Shown: one piece after another, positions 1 to 12,300 of the stretch
How positions within the stretch are numbered: position 1 is the stretch's first letter
Layout of the letters: each line of letters opens with the position of its first letter
NCBI GenBank assembly: GCA_051294375.1
Contig: CM119264.1
Location: forward strand, 8,926,764 to 8,990,763
Source: Paraspadella gotoi
Lineage: Eukaryota; Chaetognatha
DNA length: 64,000 bases
Reading direction: 5' to 3'
The notes under the pieces: model-generated
Databases searched by the model: none
Told to the model about the DNA's origin: nothing
Seen by the model: the letters and a program-made list of their open reading frames with translations, nothing else
Made by a program: the position numbers and the translations under genes

Positions 1-45
1 TTCAAGAAAACATCAGAAACATCAGTTAACGATTTAGAGTTTAGA

Positions 46-155
46 CGTATTGTATTGTATTGTATTTATTCATACAGCTGGTCCAAGGACCATGGGCCAC
101 AGTGGTTTTACAAAACACAAAGTAGATAACAGTAATGCAAACAATAACACGATCA
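46..155 (-). repeat. retroposon-like 3' tail, copy 1
   Basis: A unit of about 110 bases starts with a TGTAT pentamer run and continues through a block reading GGTCCAAGGACCATGGGCC and a run of A/C. A second copy lies at 412-525. Read on the minus strand, the unit ends in repeated AATAC, as the 3' tails of some non-LTR retroposons do. No coding part is attached. The family name is unknown to me. Confidence 0.5.
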
Positions 156-411
156 GTAGAGCATCAAAAATAGGTTTTAAAGAACACAGTAAGTTTAAAC
201 ACTAAATATGATAGAATTAATTCCCAAATTGAGGGGTAACTAAACGTGTTGTCAATATAGATTGAACATAGTTCAATAATAAAAATCATCTGAGTTAGAT
301 TCTATTTCGTAAATCGCAGTATTTTGTAACAAAAATGTTTAAGAAAGAATAAAAGAATAAAAGAATAAAAGAATAAAAGAATAAAAGAATAAAAATAATA
401 AAAGCTACGCA

Positions 412-525
412 ATCTCGTATTGTATTGTATTGTTTTTATTCACACAGCGGGTCCGAGGACCATGGGCCACAGTGGTTTTACAAAAACACAAAGCAGATAA
501 CAGAGATGCAAGCAGTAATACAATA
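412..525 (-). repeat. retroposon-like 3' tail, copy 2
   Basis: This is the second copy of the unit at 46-155, with a few substitutions and the same TGTAT pentamer run at its left edge. It is preceded by a short array of AATAAAAG (about 345-395). The two copies are in the same orientation about 260 bases apart. Confidence 0.5.
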
Positions 526-1042
526 AGTATGACATCAGAAAATTAGATTTCCAGGAACTCAGTAAATTTAAGCAATGAATAAATTTTTCCTCATAGAAAA
601 AAGACGTTTAATTCATATATGCATTGATCATTTGTTTTTGTTTCCTAGACGGCTGCGCTTTTTCGGAAAGCGAAGGAAAATCCGTTTCACTTATCGAAAA
701 AAAATAGCAAATATTTTAAATGTCTAAAATTTAGACTAAATTTACGTAAATTGTCAATGTTTTAAAATCTTCTCTGTCATAAGCTTTTAATACAGCATGG
801 ATGTAGTAGAATGTAAGTTCAGTGAAGTTAAAAATATTATTTATTGACACTTATCATGAGATAATCTGAATAACAGAAATTAATTTAATTATTGTCTACG
901 TTCCAAAAATATTAATTCTACATTAAGATAACCTGAGTTTACACAACTATAAAAATTGACAATTGTCTAAACTTTGAAAGTCAACAAAATTGACTTGTTT
1001 TTTTTTTTATTTTGCTGGAAGAATAATTTCTCATTGGCTTTA

Positions 1043-1050
<8 letters not shown>

Positions 1051-1140
<90 letters not shown>

Positions 1141-1168
1141 TCTCTCTCTTCTCTCTCTCTCTCTCTCT
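1051..1168 (+). repeat. (TC)n microsatellite
   Basis: A nearly pure CT dinucleotide run of about 118 bases, with a few TTCTC interruptions near its right end. Long serine/leucine or arginine/glutamate reading frames across it are artefacts of the repeat. Confidence 0.95.
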
Positions 1169-2000
1169 GTCCCAAGATTTCGCTTTTTTTGTTGGTTTCT
1201 ACTTGTTTCCCTTTAAACAAATCCTTAATTCCATCTTCTATCCTTTTTTTTTTAAATTCTGTAATTCAAAAAAAAAGTAAATAAATGAATAGAGATTATA
1301 AAAAAATTCTTAACTATATTTTATTTAAAAAATCATTTATTTTTTAAATTCGAAGTTATAAGACTGATTTCATATTTTTAATTAAACAAACATTACTTGC
1401 TGTAAGTGGGATAAAATTGTATTGAAATATTTAAAAATAATTTGGACAAGATAATCAAGTCATGCTTGAGCAATTTAGCATTCGTTATTAACAAAGATTT
1501 AGTAAAATAATGAAAAGATTTAAAATCAAAAGAAAAAAAATTAAATGCAAACGAGATGATTCAGAAACGAGTGGGACAGACGTGAGGCCAACACCTTTAG
1601 ATTCCACTTGATTATTTGGAAACGGTTCCTTTTAAAACAAAAAACTGCTATTTTTTTTAAATTTTAAAATATATTTTTATTGTTTTTTTTTCTTATTAAT
1701 TTAGCACATTCAAAAAATAAATCTTAATTTTTAAAAAAACTAAAACTTTTTTTATGAAATGATCCCCTTTGTATTTTTACAAGTTTTCGTCGGCCGGTGG
1801 TTCTTCCTCTCCGTCTGGAAACGCCTTGGCCTTTGAGGCTGTCATCCTATTGGTCCATAATTTCTAACCAAGATGTGATTGGTCGGCAAAAGGAGATAAG
1901 TGAAAATTGAGTTCGTGTCTTGTGTCTCAACGTCGCAAATGGAATCCGACGTTTAGAAAGCGGGGCATTGCTGAAAAGGTAAGTTCTGCTGGGGCTTTTT

Positions 2001-2122
<122 letters not shown>

Positions 2123-2529
2123 ATTTGCCGTGTGATGACAAATTCTCGGCTCCTCGACGAATATAATACTTCTATTAGAGACAAGTACAATTCTTTTAAG
2201 CCAGAAATAATAATTTTTATTTTCTAACGCATTAAATTTTAATCCGTTCTAAAATATTTGTTGGACATTTCGACCGTTCAACGAGATCTTTTTGAAAAGA
2301 AAATTTCATCTCTTTTGCATTCGCCCGAAATTCTTCTGAAATTTTTTTTGGGGGGGGGGTTTAGGCTGGTATTTTCATTTTTCAAAAAAATAAAAAAAAT
2401 GTTTTCCTTTGTTGGTTTATTAGCTTTCGTTCGCTAAAATGATTGAATTTTTTAAACCGAATATTGCATATCAATTTCAGTTGTTTTATTAAAATCACTC
2501 CACTAAAAAACAAAAGTTCATTTCTTTGT

Positions 2530-2960
2530 CGCCAGCCAAGAAATTTCCGACAATGGCCCAACCAACTTTCAACAATCAACAATCAACAGCGAGGTCAACG
2601 GATTCGGGTGAGACGCCACCCATCCGGCAGCCACGCCCTTCGCCGGACTTTCCGGCGAGAACCTCGCCACTCGCTTCGCCTCGATTTCTTTCTCGCTGGA
2701 CTTCGTCTCGCCCGTCGTCAACCTACCCAATTAGAACTCGCCCACGCCTGACCTCCGCTTTGGAGACCTACCTCCGAACGACGATGAAGGCTCAAGCGCG
2801 ACCGTGGACGGCGACTGCGGGGAATTCCACGCAGCTGCAGAAGCGGCACCCGTTGAAGCTCGGCCTAGGGAGGGGACGGGGCCAAGGTCAGGGGCGGACG
2901 CCCGGTCGAGCACTCGTGAAAGGAAAATCGTCTCAGGCGACGGAGGAGTCGGACCACGAG
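2530..2960 (+). CDS. probable exon(s) upstream of the membrane-protein gene; frame unresolved
   Basis: GC-rich, codon-biased sequence follows a T-rich tract and an AG at about 2535. Two plus-strand frames look coding. One is open from 2526 to 2996 and is rich in Pro, Ser, Thr and Arg. The other has the third-position bias typical of the neighbouring exons and reads plausible mixed residues (for example GENLATRFASISFSLDF), but contains a TGA near 2610 and a TAG near 2730. Either a short exon is spliced, or the assembly has lost or gained a base, as it has elsewhere in this window. A GTATTG donor lies at about 2961. I infer that this is the extracellular part encoded just before the membrane-spanning exon at 3365. 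I recognise no domain. Confidence 0.4.
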
Positions 2961-3364
2961 GTATTGGAAGACAAATGTGAATTTCTTAACAGTTAAAAAA
3001 GTCATTTTGCATTGTGGTGAGTTAAAATCAAACATCTTGGTCATTGGACCTTCCTCATTCTAAAGTCCGAAGTTCGAGCCACATATTCGATAACGGTTAT
3101 CTTTATATAGCACGGTCCAGGGATCCAGGGATCCAGGGACTGCTAAAATAAGTATGAATGGGTTCATATCTTTATCATTAATAATTAATTATTATATTCC
3201 TCATTATCTTCCGCTCTGACTTTTGAGGTGTTCAAATTAATAAATTTGCATCTACTATCTGTATACTTTCTGTTCCTTATGTTTCCATTATGTTTACATA
3301 ATACCATGTTTTTCCCCATAACTGATGGCAACAACACTCCCTTTTTCCTCGGCCCCAAACGCTA

Positions 3365-4415
3365 GCCCCACCCAACGGTCCTCGTCGTTGGCGTCGTCAT
3401 CGCCGTGGCCGTCGTCGTCATCTTCGTCGTCCTCACCGTCAAACGCTACGCGGATTCTCGACGAAAGCGGACGTGGCGTCGAGCGGAGGCGGAGGCGCGC
3501 TACGACCGTCTGCACGATCTGGAGAAGCCGGAAAGGAGGAAGCGGATGATGAGGAGGCTGCCGTCGGAGAATGAGCCGATGACGACGACAATAGCTGCTA
3601 TAGAATCGCGATCGAATTCTGACGCCGATAAAAGAGGATCGATAAGATCGCCTTTGGATTCGTCACACGGTTTGAACGACTTGAACGTATCCGCTTCCAA
3701 CGAATTTCGTTATCACTCCAACGAAGGTTCTCCCGGATTTAACGAACTTGCTTGTAACGGTCCACCGGGCAATCATCGCTCATGGACTAATCACGACTCA
3801 ACATCCAAACACCGCTCTTCGGCCAATCATCGTTCGCCGTCGCGAGCCAATCGACATCCCGAGTTTCGCGATATTTACTTAAGGTGCCAGACGCCCACTG
3901 ATGCAGACGCCACTTCTGGCTTCTCTAGCGCCGCTTATCGAGACCGCTGCCATCCAAGCGGCGCCATTCCCAAACGGCCGATGGGAAACGACGCCGTCCA
4001 CGGGTCGCCAACAAAAATAGACGCTCGTTTCGTCGGCGCCGAGGAACCGAGAGACTCGGGCGTGTCCAGCGTCTCCACGGCGTCATCCAAGACGTTCGTA
4101 GCGAGGATTCGAGGTTCCGAGGATGAGGCAGAATCGAGACGTCCCATGGCTCCGGTGACGGCGTCATCAATGGCGAATCGATTCAACGCCGTAGAAGCGG
4201 CGCCGGTTGATGTCGAGATGCGTCTCTTTACCCGGGACGTAGCGCCGAAGCGACCGGCGCTAAGAGGAGACGCCTTCGCGCCGCCGTCATCATTGATGTC
4301 TCAGGAGCTGGTGAAAGGAATTGAACAAAAGAACAGCGAACAAAATGGAAACGATCATTGGGAATCTGGGGAAAAACGTTTGACTGAATATGTTGTTGAA
4401 ACCACTACGATATAA
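3365..4415 (+). CDS. terminal exon of a single-pass membrane protein, long disordered cytoplasmic tail
   Basis: An acceptor (pyrimidine-rich stretch, then GCTAG) at 3364 opens a frame that runs without a stop to TAA at 4413-4415, about 350 residues. Its first residues form a strongly hydrophobic segment (LVVGVVIAVAVVVIFVVLTV), followed at once by a basic stop-transfer stretch (KRYADSRRKR). That is the pattern of a type I transmembrane helix followed by a cytosolic tail. The tail is rich in Ser, Asn, Arg and Pro, has no enzyme motif I can see, and ends in a Thr-rich peptide. The frame is phase 0 at the acceptor, so the preceding exon should end in phase 0. A polyadenylation hexamer follows 42 bases after the stop. 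I do not recognise the family; adhesion or receptor tails of this kind are common. The N-terminal part is not resolved. Confidence 0.65.
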
Positions 4416-4456
4416 AGGAAATTTTCATGAATGCGAAATGTTTGTGAACATTTAAC

Positions 4457-4462
4457 AATAAA
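4457..4462 (+). promoter_or_regulatory. AATAAA polyadenylation signal
   Basis: A canonical AATAAA hexamer shortly downstream of the TAA at 4413-4415, in an AT-rich 3' region. It is consistent with the 3' end of the membrane-protein gene. Confidence 0.5.
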
Positions 4463-6498
4463 TTATTTAACCAAATTAACATTCAATCAATCAATCAATC
4501 AGAGAGAGCTAGAGAGAAAGAAACTTTAAAAAATTCAAATGTTTCTTTTGGTTTTCTAATTTATATCCAGCTTACCCCTACACAAAATTACATTTCAATT
4601 TATCTATCCAATTTTTAAAAAATATAATACTTATGAGTAAATATAAGTAAAAAAAACTTTAAATAAATGTTTCTTTTCTTCATCTCAATCTATTCATCTA
4701 ATTATGATTAATTAGAGTAATTATGGGTTAAAATTAGTAAAAAGATCTTAGTAAATGTGACATTTTTTTTTTTTTCATATAAACTCATTTCCACTAGCAC
4801 GATTCCATCGAAACTTTATATCCAGCTCAATCACACACTTTGCTACCCTCACACAAAATTTCATTTCAATGCATCCATCCAATCAAGTAATTGGAGTTTA
4901 TAGCGAACGGGGGACGGACGGACGGACGGACGGATTCCTTATAATTTTAGGATTTCCTGAATGCGGCGCTAGGAGTTCCTTAGATTTGAGTTTTTTTTTA
5001 TCTTAAAAAATGAGCAATCAACCATAGGCAAATTATATGCGACAGACCGAGGGACTTACATACCGACGGGCCGACCGACCGACAGACCGACCGTAAAGTG
5101 ACTTAAAGAGTTGCTTCGCGAGTACACGCGGCGCAACTAAAAATTAAAATTCAGTTAGAGGAAGAGACTACCCAGATGTTTATTTGTTAAACCAAAAAAT
5201 CATGACAGTCAAACGCTTTTAGGGTTTGGGTTATTTCTCCTCTGCTCTTTTGTTAACATAATTTTTTTGTCAATCTAAAAAATATATGGAAACGATAACA
5301 TTTTAAGGTTTTAACGTAACGACAAAAGCGCAAATCGATCACTTGTACAATGTACACTGCACTGGGGTAGTTTTTGGTCGAGTTCGAGCAGACGCTTCAC
5401 TTAAAAATTATATACGTATTTTCATAAGTTAACATCAGTCACTTGATTTACCAAATTAATGAGATTTATCCAGGAATATCGTCTTTCACGGAATGATATT
5501 CGCCATTGAATTCATCATTTGATTTTGAATTTTAAAATGAATCAATTTAAATTGTCCTTAACTACCATCTAAAACGGAGATAAATAGTAGTAAAATAATT
5601 GATTTCGAGAGTCTTCCTATTTTTTTCCCACCCTCGATCTCGTGGGACCCTCTCTATCGCTCCCGCAACCCTCTTCAATAAATACAGCAAAACTTTTCGC
5701 TAAAAGTTTTTTGAGGATAAAACGTATGATTTTGTTTATTTTCTTAACCAGTTAAAATAGTAATTGTTTTTTAAACCATAAATCCCCAAATCAACTCATT
5801 CCCTTGTTTATTTCATCGTCTCCCTGCTCACACAGTCCCCTACCCCACCCCTCTTTCCCTATCTGTTTTCGCCGCCCGAATTCTCGCTGCCCAAAACAGG
5901 ATCGAGTCCTGTGTTTTCGCACGTCGAGCTTTAAGACAAAAACGCTTCAAACAAAAACCTGACGACAAAATTTATAATAATTTCATGTGTACAATTTACC
6001 TCTTCGTAGATTATTATTCACTTATTTGTAAACACAGCAAATAATGGTATTCCTTAAAATGTGGGATCAAAATCAAAGCTCTTAACATTATATTTCAATG
6101 TTTTGTTAGATCGACGTTCGGGGTGCTGAGGATTTTTCACCGTAAAGCATCGAGAATCACACACTCGTACTGTTCAACTCGAAAGTCACTTGAAAGAAAA
6201 GCAATTCTCTCATCTCCGCTTTTGTTAGCTAGACGTTGAACTATTTATAGTCAATGCTGACATTTCGAGACAATTACGTATTTTCGAGTTTATGAGTAAC
6301 AATTATTCCTTAAATGGCGAACTTTTTTTATGAAACGATTAATTTCTCTGTGAATAATTTGTTTAAAAAATCCTTTCACAAATAATGAACCTTTTTTTTT
6401 CACTTTGCGCAACATTACTCCAAAATGTTCCTTCTTTTCCTCCAAGGTCCTGCAAATTCGCGTTTTTGACATAGAGTTTTAAGTCGAAGAGGAAAAAA
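4463..6498. other. intergenic spacer
   Basis: AT-rich sequence between the membrane-protein gene and the ShKT gene. It holds a short GGAC tetranucleotide array at about 4912-4935 and a dispersed repeat end at about 5040-5137 (listed separately). I see no coding exon or RNA gene in it. Confidence 0.55.
5040..5137 (+). repeat. dispersed repeat end, copy A
   Basis: A block with CCGACCGACAGACCGACC, then an AAGTGACTTAAAGAGTTGC stretch, ending in GCGCAACTA. It matches, in reverse complement, the block at 10885-10985. The shared terminal part (AGTTGC, CGCGAGTAC, GCGCAACTA) makes an imperfect hairpin. This suggests the end of a non-autonomous transposon; the other end was not identified. Confidence 0.45.
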
Positions 6499-8594
6499 AT
6501 GTTTCCTCGTCTGGGAAATTTGATTCTCCTCGCGATTTTTTCACATTTTTTTCGGGAAACTTTAGCTCAAATCGACGGTGAGATAACATTACAAAAAAAA
6601 AAAAAAAAAAAAAAAAAAACAACGAAAGAACCCCCCCCCAAAAAAAAAAGAATTTAATTTTTGAATTTTACTTTTAGAGAGGTCTTACGAAGAATTGTAC
6701 GACTACTATGCGGGCAAACTAGACAATCTGCCCGACGATTATTCGGAACTTTACGATTACTACAATTATTACAACGAAAAGGTTTTAATTATTATATTTC
6801 TTCGTCCGTATTTTGAAATTTATGAGTTGTTTCTTTTCATAGGAAATTAAGGAGAACGAGAACGGTCGGTCAAGTCCCGGAGAAAACCTCGTCGAGGGGT
6901 CGTACGAAGCTCGTAAGTTCCTTCATTATATTATCGTGCCAATAATATTATATATTATATATATATATTATTGGTTGTACCAATTTCATTTAATGTACAT
7001 AGTTTATTTCTCATTTCAACACGGCACCCATTAAACAACGATGCGTCCGACTATCCTATATTGAGTAAATACATAACTTTTATTGTCAAACATAATCATA
7101 TTTTCTTATTGAAGTAAAAATATTAGATTATTTTAATTGAGTATTCGATTTGTTCACTTGTTTCCCAAAACCAGCAGCAACGGCCTACAACGGGCGAAGA
7201 GACGAAAATCGGGAATCCCAACCACCTCCAGAGAGGAATGAAATAAATGAGGTAAAGAAGGGAAAAAAGGAATTTAACCGTTGAATAATTCAATTAAATA
7301 ATTATCAAATCTATCAAATTATTAAAAATCAATTGACTGACAGTTCAACCAATTATTGAATCAATCAAAAACACGCCGATCACATCAATCTATTTAATAT
7401 TTAGCCAAAAAAATTGTTTCGATTCTGACGCAGTATTTTTTATTAAAAAAAAATTTCAAATGATCAACACAGTCGCAAAACCTTAAATTTTAAAAATACG
7501 TCAATCGTTCTAATGAGCCAATAAGCGAATCGGAATCTCATTTAAAGGGCGAATCCCGAGGCGACAACGAAAAGGACGACGACAACGAATGGAGACGCGA
7601 TCTCGTCTATAAAACTTATCGAGAACAACGTGAGTAGGAATCCTACTAGGATCTTAGGAGAAAATGAAATAAGCGGATGAGGTGTATTCATGACGATAGC
7701 CTCTTCCAATTTAACAATATATTGTCGTTTTACTTCTTTCAAACTATTTCCTAGTCGAATCCTACAACAAGATGATTCGCGAACAACACGCGGCGCGCTA
7801 CAGCACCCGAGCGCCTTCGACGACGACGACGACGACAACAACTACGAAATCGCGATCGGCGGAAGAGGGAGGAAAACTCAGCGATTCGGGTCGGTTCGAG
7901 AAAGAGGTTTCGGGGGAAAAGATTGAGCGAGGAAAACTTACTTTTGATTGTGGATTTTTAATTGAAGAAAAAAAAGGAATGTTACCCAATCCTTTGAGCA
8001 GAATGCCGCGATACTGACAGCCGTTGCGAGAGGTGGGCGCTCAACGGTTGGTGCGGCCTCTGGAAATCCATCACTCAAGTCTACTGCGGACTTTCTTGCG
8101 GCTTTTGCGGTGAAAACAATGTCAACTTTTGTTTTATATTTAATTAATTACTTATTTATGTTTGATTTATCTATTGATCAAAAAGTCCGATGAATGAACG
8201 AATAAATATTATTAAAAAAATAATTAATTAATTAATAAAATTCTACACCTTAAAAATGACTTATATTTTTATCATTGACAGAGGGAATGGCGGCTCCATG
8301 CACCGACGATGCTGACGTTGCGAGTTTTTGCAAAACTTGGATGAAAAATGGAGATTGTGAATCAGACTATGATTATATGTATCAGGTTAAAAAGAACTCG
8401 TAGTAAAGACTAATGAGAAAATGGGAGAAATGGAGAAAAGGGGGAAAAGAACAGATAAACCAAGATTAAGCGAAATAAAACCTAAATGTAACGAAGTATC
8501 GATTTTTTTTTCTCTCTCTCTTCAGAGATGCCCGGCCACTTGCGGCTTCTGCGACCAGAACGGCCTCAAGTTAGTCAAACGCAAAAGACGATGA
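6499..8594 (+). CDS. secreted protein with two ShKT domains
   Basis: Nine exons join in perfect phase: 6499-6577, 6678-6781, 6843-6912, 7175-7251, 7548-7629, 7755-7889, 8002-8109, 8282-8385, 8526-8594; product 275 residues. Residues 1-24 form a signal peptide (hydrophobic LILLAIFSHFF, cleavage near LAQ). Residues 25-60 are rich in Asp, Glu and Tyr (YDYY, LYDYYNYYN), typical of tyrosine-sulfation substrates. A charged linker with a Thr run follows. Residues 184-218 and 225-262 are two ShKT domains, each with six cysteines and the closing CxxxCGFC pattern. The C-terminus is a basic KRKRR tail. ShKT domains occur in secreted peptides, potassium-channel toxins and extracellular enzymes of cnidarians, nematodes and other invertebrates. 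No enzyme domain is present here, so the molecular role is unknown. Exon 4 has a CAGCAG acceptor that could be used at either AG. The exon 6 donor (GGTCGG) is weak and is the least certain junction. Confidence 0.9.
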
Positions 8595-8936
8595 GGAATA
8601 CGACAACGGAGCCGTCGAAAATGATGACAAAGTTAAACAGAGATGACAAAGAGCGCAAAGACCATTGTTTAAACAAAAAAGTGACCAAAAAAGGACTTCA
8701 ATTTGACGACTATCGATTTGTTTCATCCGCTTTTCCATTTATTTCATTACAAAATATCTCTATCCAATTTATTCGCCGTATCATATTTACAATTTACATG
8801 CTGTAACAAAACCAAGCCGAACTTGCCTTGAAATTGCGTTGATATTAAATCCAATTGTAGTTTTCTTTCTCTTTCGAAATCGTTTCTTCGCTTCCCGTCA
8901 GAGTTTAGACAGTATTTATATTAATATGAAAACAAA

Positions 8937-9303
8937 ATGACATCGTCTGAGAAGGTAACACAATTAAACAAATTACTGATTACAAATTACTGTGGCGGTA
9001 TATTCACACCGCCTCACATCCACTTTCCTTCGGCCAATACCATTGGCTCACAGGGGGAACAGACCTTCTTAGGCGTTGTGTTCCATCCACAGTCCTAACG
9101 ACTTCCCTCTGACCGTCCTAGGGTTACCGCGCCAGTGACTGGATCCGTCACTGAGGGTCGGAAGCCCCCAAAGCCAACAGTGAGATTCCCCATCCCAATG
9201 GGCATCACAGGCAGCCCGGCTGCTGCCATAATACGCTAAAATAACCTAAAATAACCTAAAATAACCTAGCGTTTTATATAACAAGTATTCGTCACTGACT
9301 TCA

Positions 9304-9337
<34 letters not shown>

Positions 9338-12300
9338 AAGAAACAAGTACAGTCCACCGGACAACAACCAAACAGGACCCAGACGACTTCATCAAAGTTG
9401 TCGGCCATATTACGGTCTTTCGCGCTGGAGACGTCGACTCACGGTTTCGCTCGTGTCGTTGGCCCAATTTCTCCTTGCGCCAGATTCTTTTGGATTTGCT
9501 CGCTTCTCTTCGCTGTCACTCTCGCTTACCTCAGTGTGAAGGACAATATCTCGGTAAGTTCAGGAAATTAATTTTACCCGAATAAACCAGCTCCTTTTCC
9601 TTTTGAAATAATCTGTTTTCTAACTCTCTTAATTAATATTCTCTTTCGATTTCTCCGTGGCTCAGACTTACTTTGACGGAGCGAGCGTCTCCAAAGTGGA
9701 ATATCCTCACGACCAAGAATTGACCTTTCCCGCTGTCACCGTTTGCAACATCAATCCCTTCAGAAAAAGTTTGCTCTCGTTAATCATTCCCACATCAGAG
9801 TAAATTCAAACAATAGATTTCAGTTTGATATTAACATTTCCAGCGATTTCAAAAGTTTCCCTCATTTTCAATCTTTAACCAAGCATAAATATCACCTCGA
9901 ATGGCTCGTCCACTCAAACTTTCGAAGAGCTCGAAGCCTCGGTCGTAGAAGCCTTCGCGTTTGTCGAGCGAGAAATCGTCCAACGCCGTCAAGACTTCGA
10001 CGAAAATCTCCATGCGACCGACAAACTTTGGATTCCCTCGATACTCAAGTAACAAATTTATTTTTTAAAATCTAATCTAATCTAATCTTTATCTTTATTG
10101 TAGTAAAATAATGTTTGTCTAATACCTAGTAATTTCTGAAAGAGGTCTCAGCTATGTAACTGAAAAGACACTAATAATTGTTATGAGTTAGTGACAGAAC
10201 CGTTTAATATAAGCAGTCCTGAGCGTCGGATCGCCATGTTACAGGCGACCACCAGGCTAGAACCCCGGACCTTGGGATGGTAGGGGAGGCGAATGACTTG
10301 CCTTCTGCCTCAATGTCCGCTAATGAACGGTTGGTGGATTTTAGTCCACCATATAACAAACTTAACGATCACTTGCAGTTACAACCGCTTGGGGGCCCAA
10401 CTGGCGGGTCATCAACGGCAACGACTCGTCCGGAATTGTCGCTTCAAGGGTTTAGAGTGCGCGGACGAACAATGGGAGGAAAGCTTCTCTCTGCTGCACG
10501 GAAACTGCTTCACATTCAACGGAAATTCGTGTGAGCATGAAAAATGAATTGCAAAATTTCTTAACGATTTCGTAATCATCGCGGGAGTATCAGCCTCACC
10601 CGAAACGATCTCCATAGGAATCATGATTGGTCGAACTTGAACCGACATCGACCATTCAGTGTGCGAGATCGATGGAACTGTCATAAATAGTTTTGCTTTC
10701 GATCCTCCTCCTTTGCTTTGAGTAATGCGTATATAGACGGAGCATTCCTTTGTTTCAGTAACATTGATCAAGACTCCTGCCTGCGTCTCCCCTCACATCT
10801 ATTCTCAAAAAATATCTATGTACTTTATGTATTTCGTTAAATGTGGTGGTAGACGTAGGATTTGAACTCACGCCTCCGCGTTTTTAGTTGCGACGCGAGT
10901 ACTCGCGGAGTAACTCTATAAGTCACTTTTCGGGTCGGTCGGTCGGTATGTCTCTCCGCCAGTCTGTCTCACATACGTTATTTTTTTGAACAAACGAACG
11001 AGACCAACATCCCGTCGTCAAAAAAAAAAAAACGAATTTGTTTTCGTAATTTAGCCAATGCGTCCCGCGTCGCTCACCCGGGAAGAACTCAGGCACTCGA
11101 ACTGATACTCGACGCAGAGATCGAAGAGTACATCGGAACTGCAAACGCCATTCATGGCTTCGTCGTTCGAATCCACAATCAGACCGAGACGCCCCTACCG
11201 GAGGACAGAGGTGAGACGCAGAAGAGGTTTCCTGCATCCTTTTTTTTAACGGTTTCGCGCGCCTGATTTATTTATTTATTATATCGAGTCTGTATTGATT
11301 CGCTCTTAATTTGTGAATGAGCTACAATCTTGCCCAGGCGACCCTATCCCCACTGGTGCCAAAACAGAGATGGCGCTGAGGAAATTTCGCCGCGTCGGGC
11401 TCGGTGTTCAACGGAGAAAACTGTTCACTATTCGCTTCGGCAAGTGCGTCCGTTTCCAAGGAGACGACGACGAAGAATGGAGGATGAGGGATTCCTTCCG
11501 CGGGGTTCTTTATCCGTTTCCCAGGTAAGTCAGGACTGCTCCGTAACAATCAACTTGGATTTGACGTTTTTGTTCAGTTAAATATAACTTTTTATAAGTT
11601 ATTAAATTCTTTAGAAATACGAAACATTATTTGTAAATTACTTATTTGGTATAATTAGAACATTTCATTTGACTTTTATTGCGAAATGTAATCTTTTCCA
11701 AATCAACGTCTCTCGGATTTAATATTTTAGGAAAATTTTTTTCATCTACCGTACTAGTTCACATTCGCAAAGCAGCTAAGTACCTTTAATGATATTGATT
11801 AAAATCTTCTCTTCCTTTACTTTTTACTCCCACAGTTACAGCGTTACCTCTTGCGTGTACGAGTGTGTGCAGCGTCACATGCGTGCCCAACGCGGGTGCA
11901 GCCTCGTTATCTATCCCGACTCACCGCGGCACGAACGTCGCCGCGAGAGCTTGAACTTCACGCAGAACTTACGCTGTCTGACGGAATGGGTACAGGATCA
12001 CCAGGAGACTGAACGCATGAAGCGCGCATGCTTGGAGGAATGCCCGCCCTTGTGCGACTACACCGTGTACGACGTTAGGAAGTCACAGATCCCCTGGCCC
12101 ATGGGACAATGGTAAACGAAAGTGGCGAGAATAGGGGCGAGAAACATGGTTGCTATGGAAAACTCGGAGTTTGAATCGGAGAACGATTCAACCAAAAAGT
12201 GATAACCGTCGGATTTAAGCCTCTTTCTTCTCCCCAGGTATAGAGATGTTCTTCGCGAAAAACTAAACTTTACCTCCAACGAAGGGTTGGATGCCAACCT

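Noticed and set aside
974-1280. Open frames rich in Ser-Leu or Arg-Glu over the CT/GA runs here and at 2 kb, 25 kb, 30 kb, 53-62 kb
   Set aside because: They are translations of dinucleotide repeats without codon bias, splice context or conserved residues.
10215-10335. Possible retroelement relic in a DEG/ENaC intron
   Set aside because: Composition suggests an interspersed element, but no second copy or coding motif is present here to support a call.
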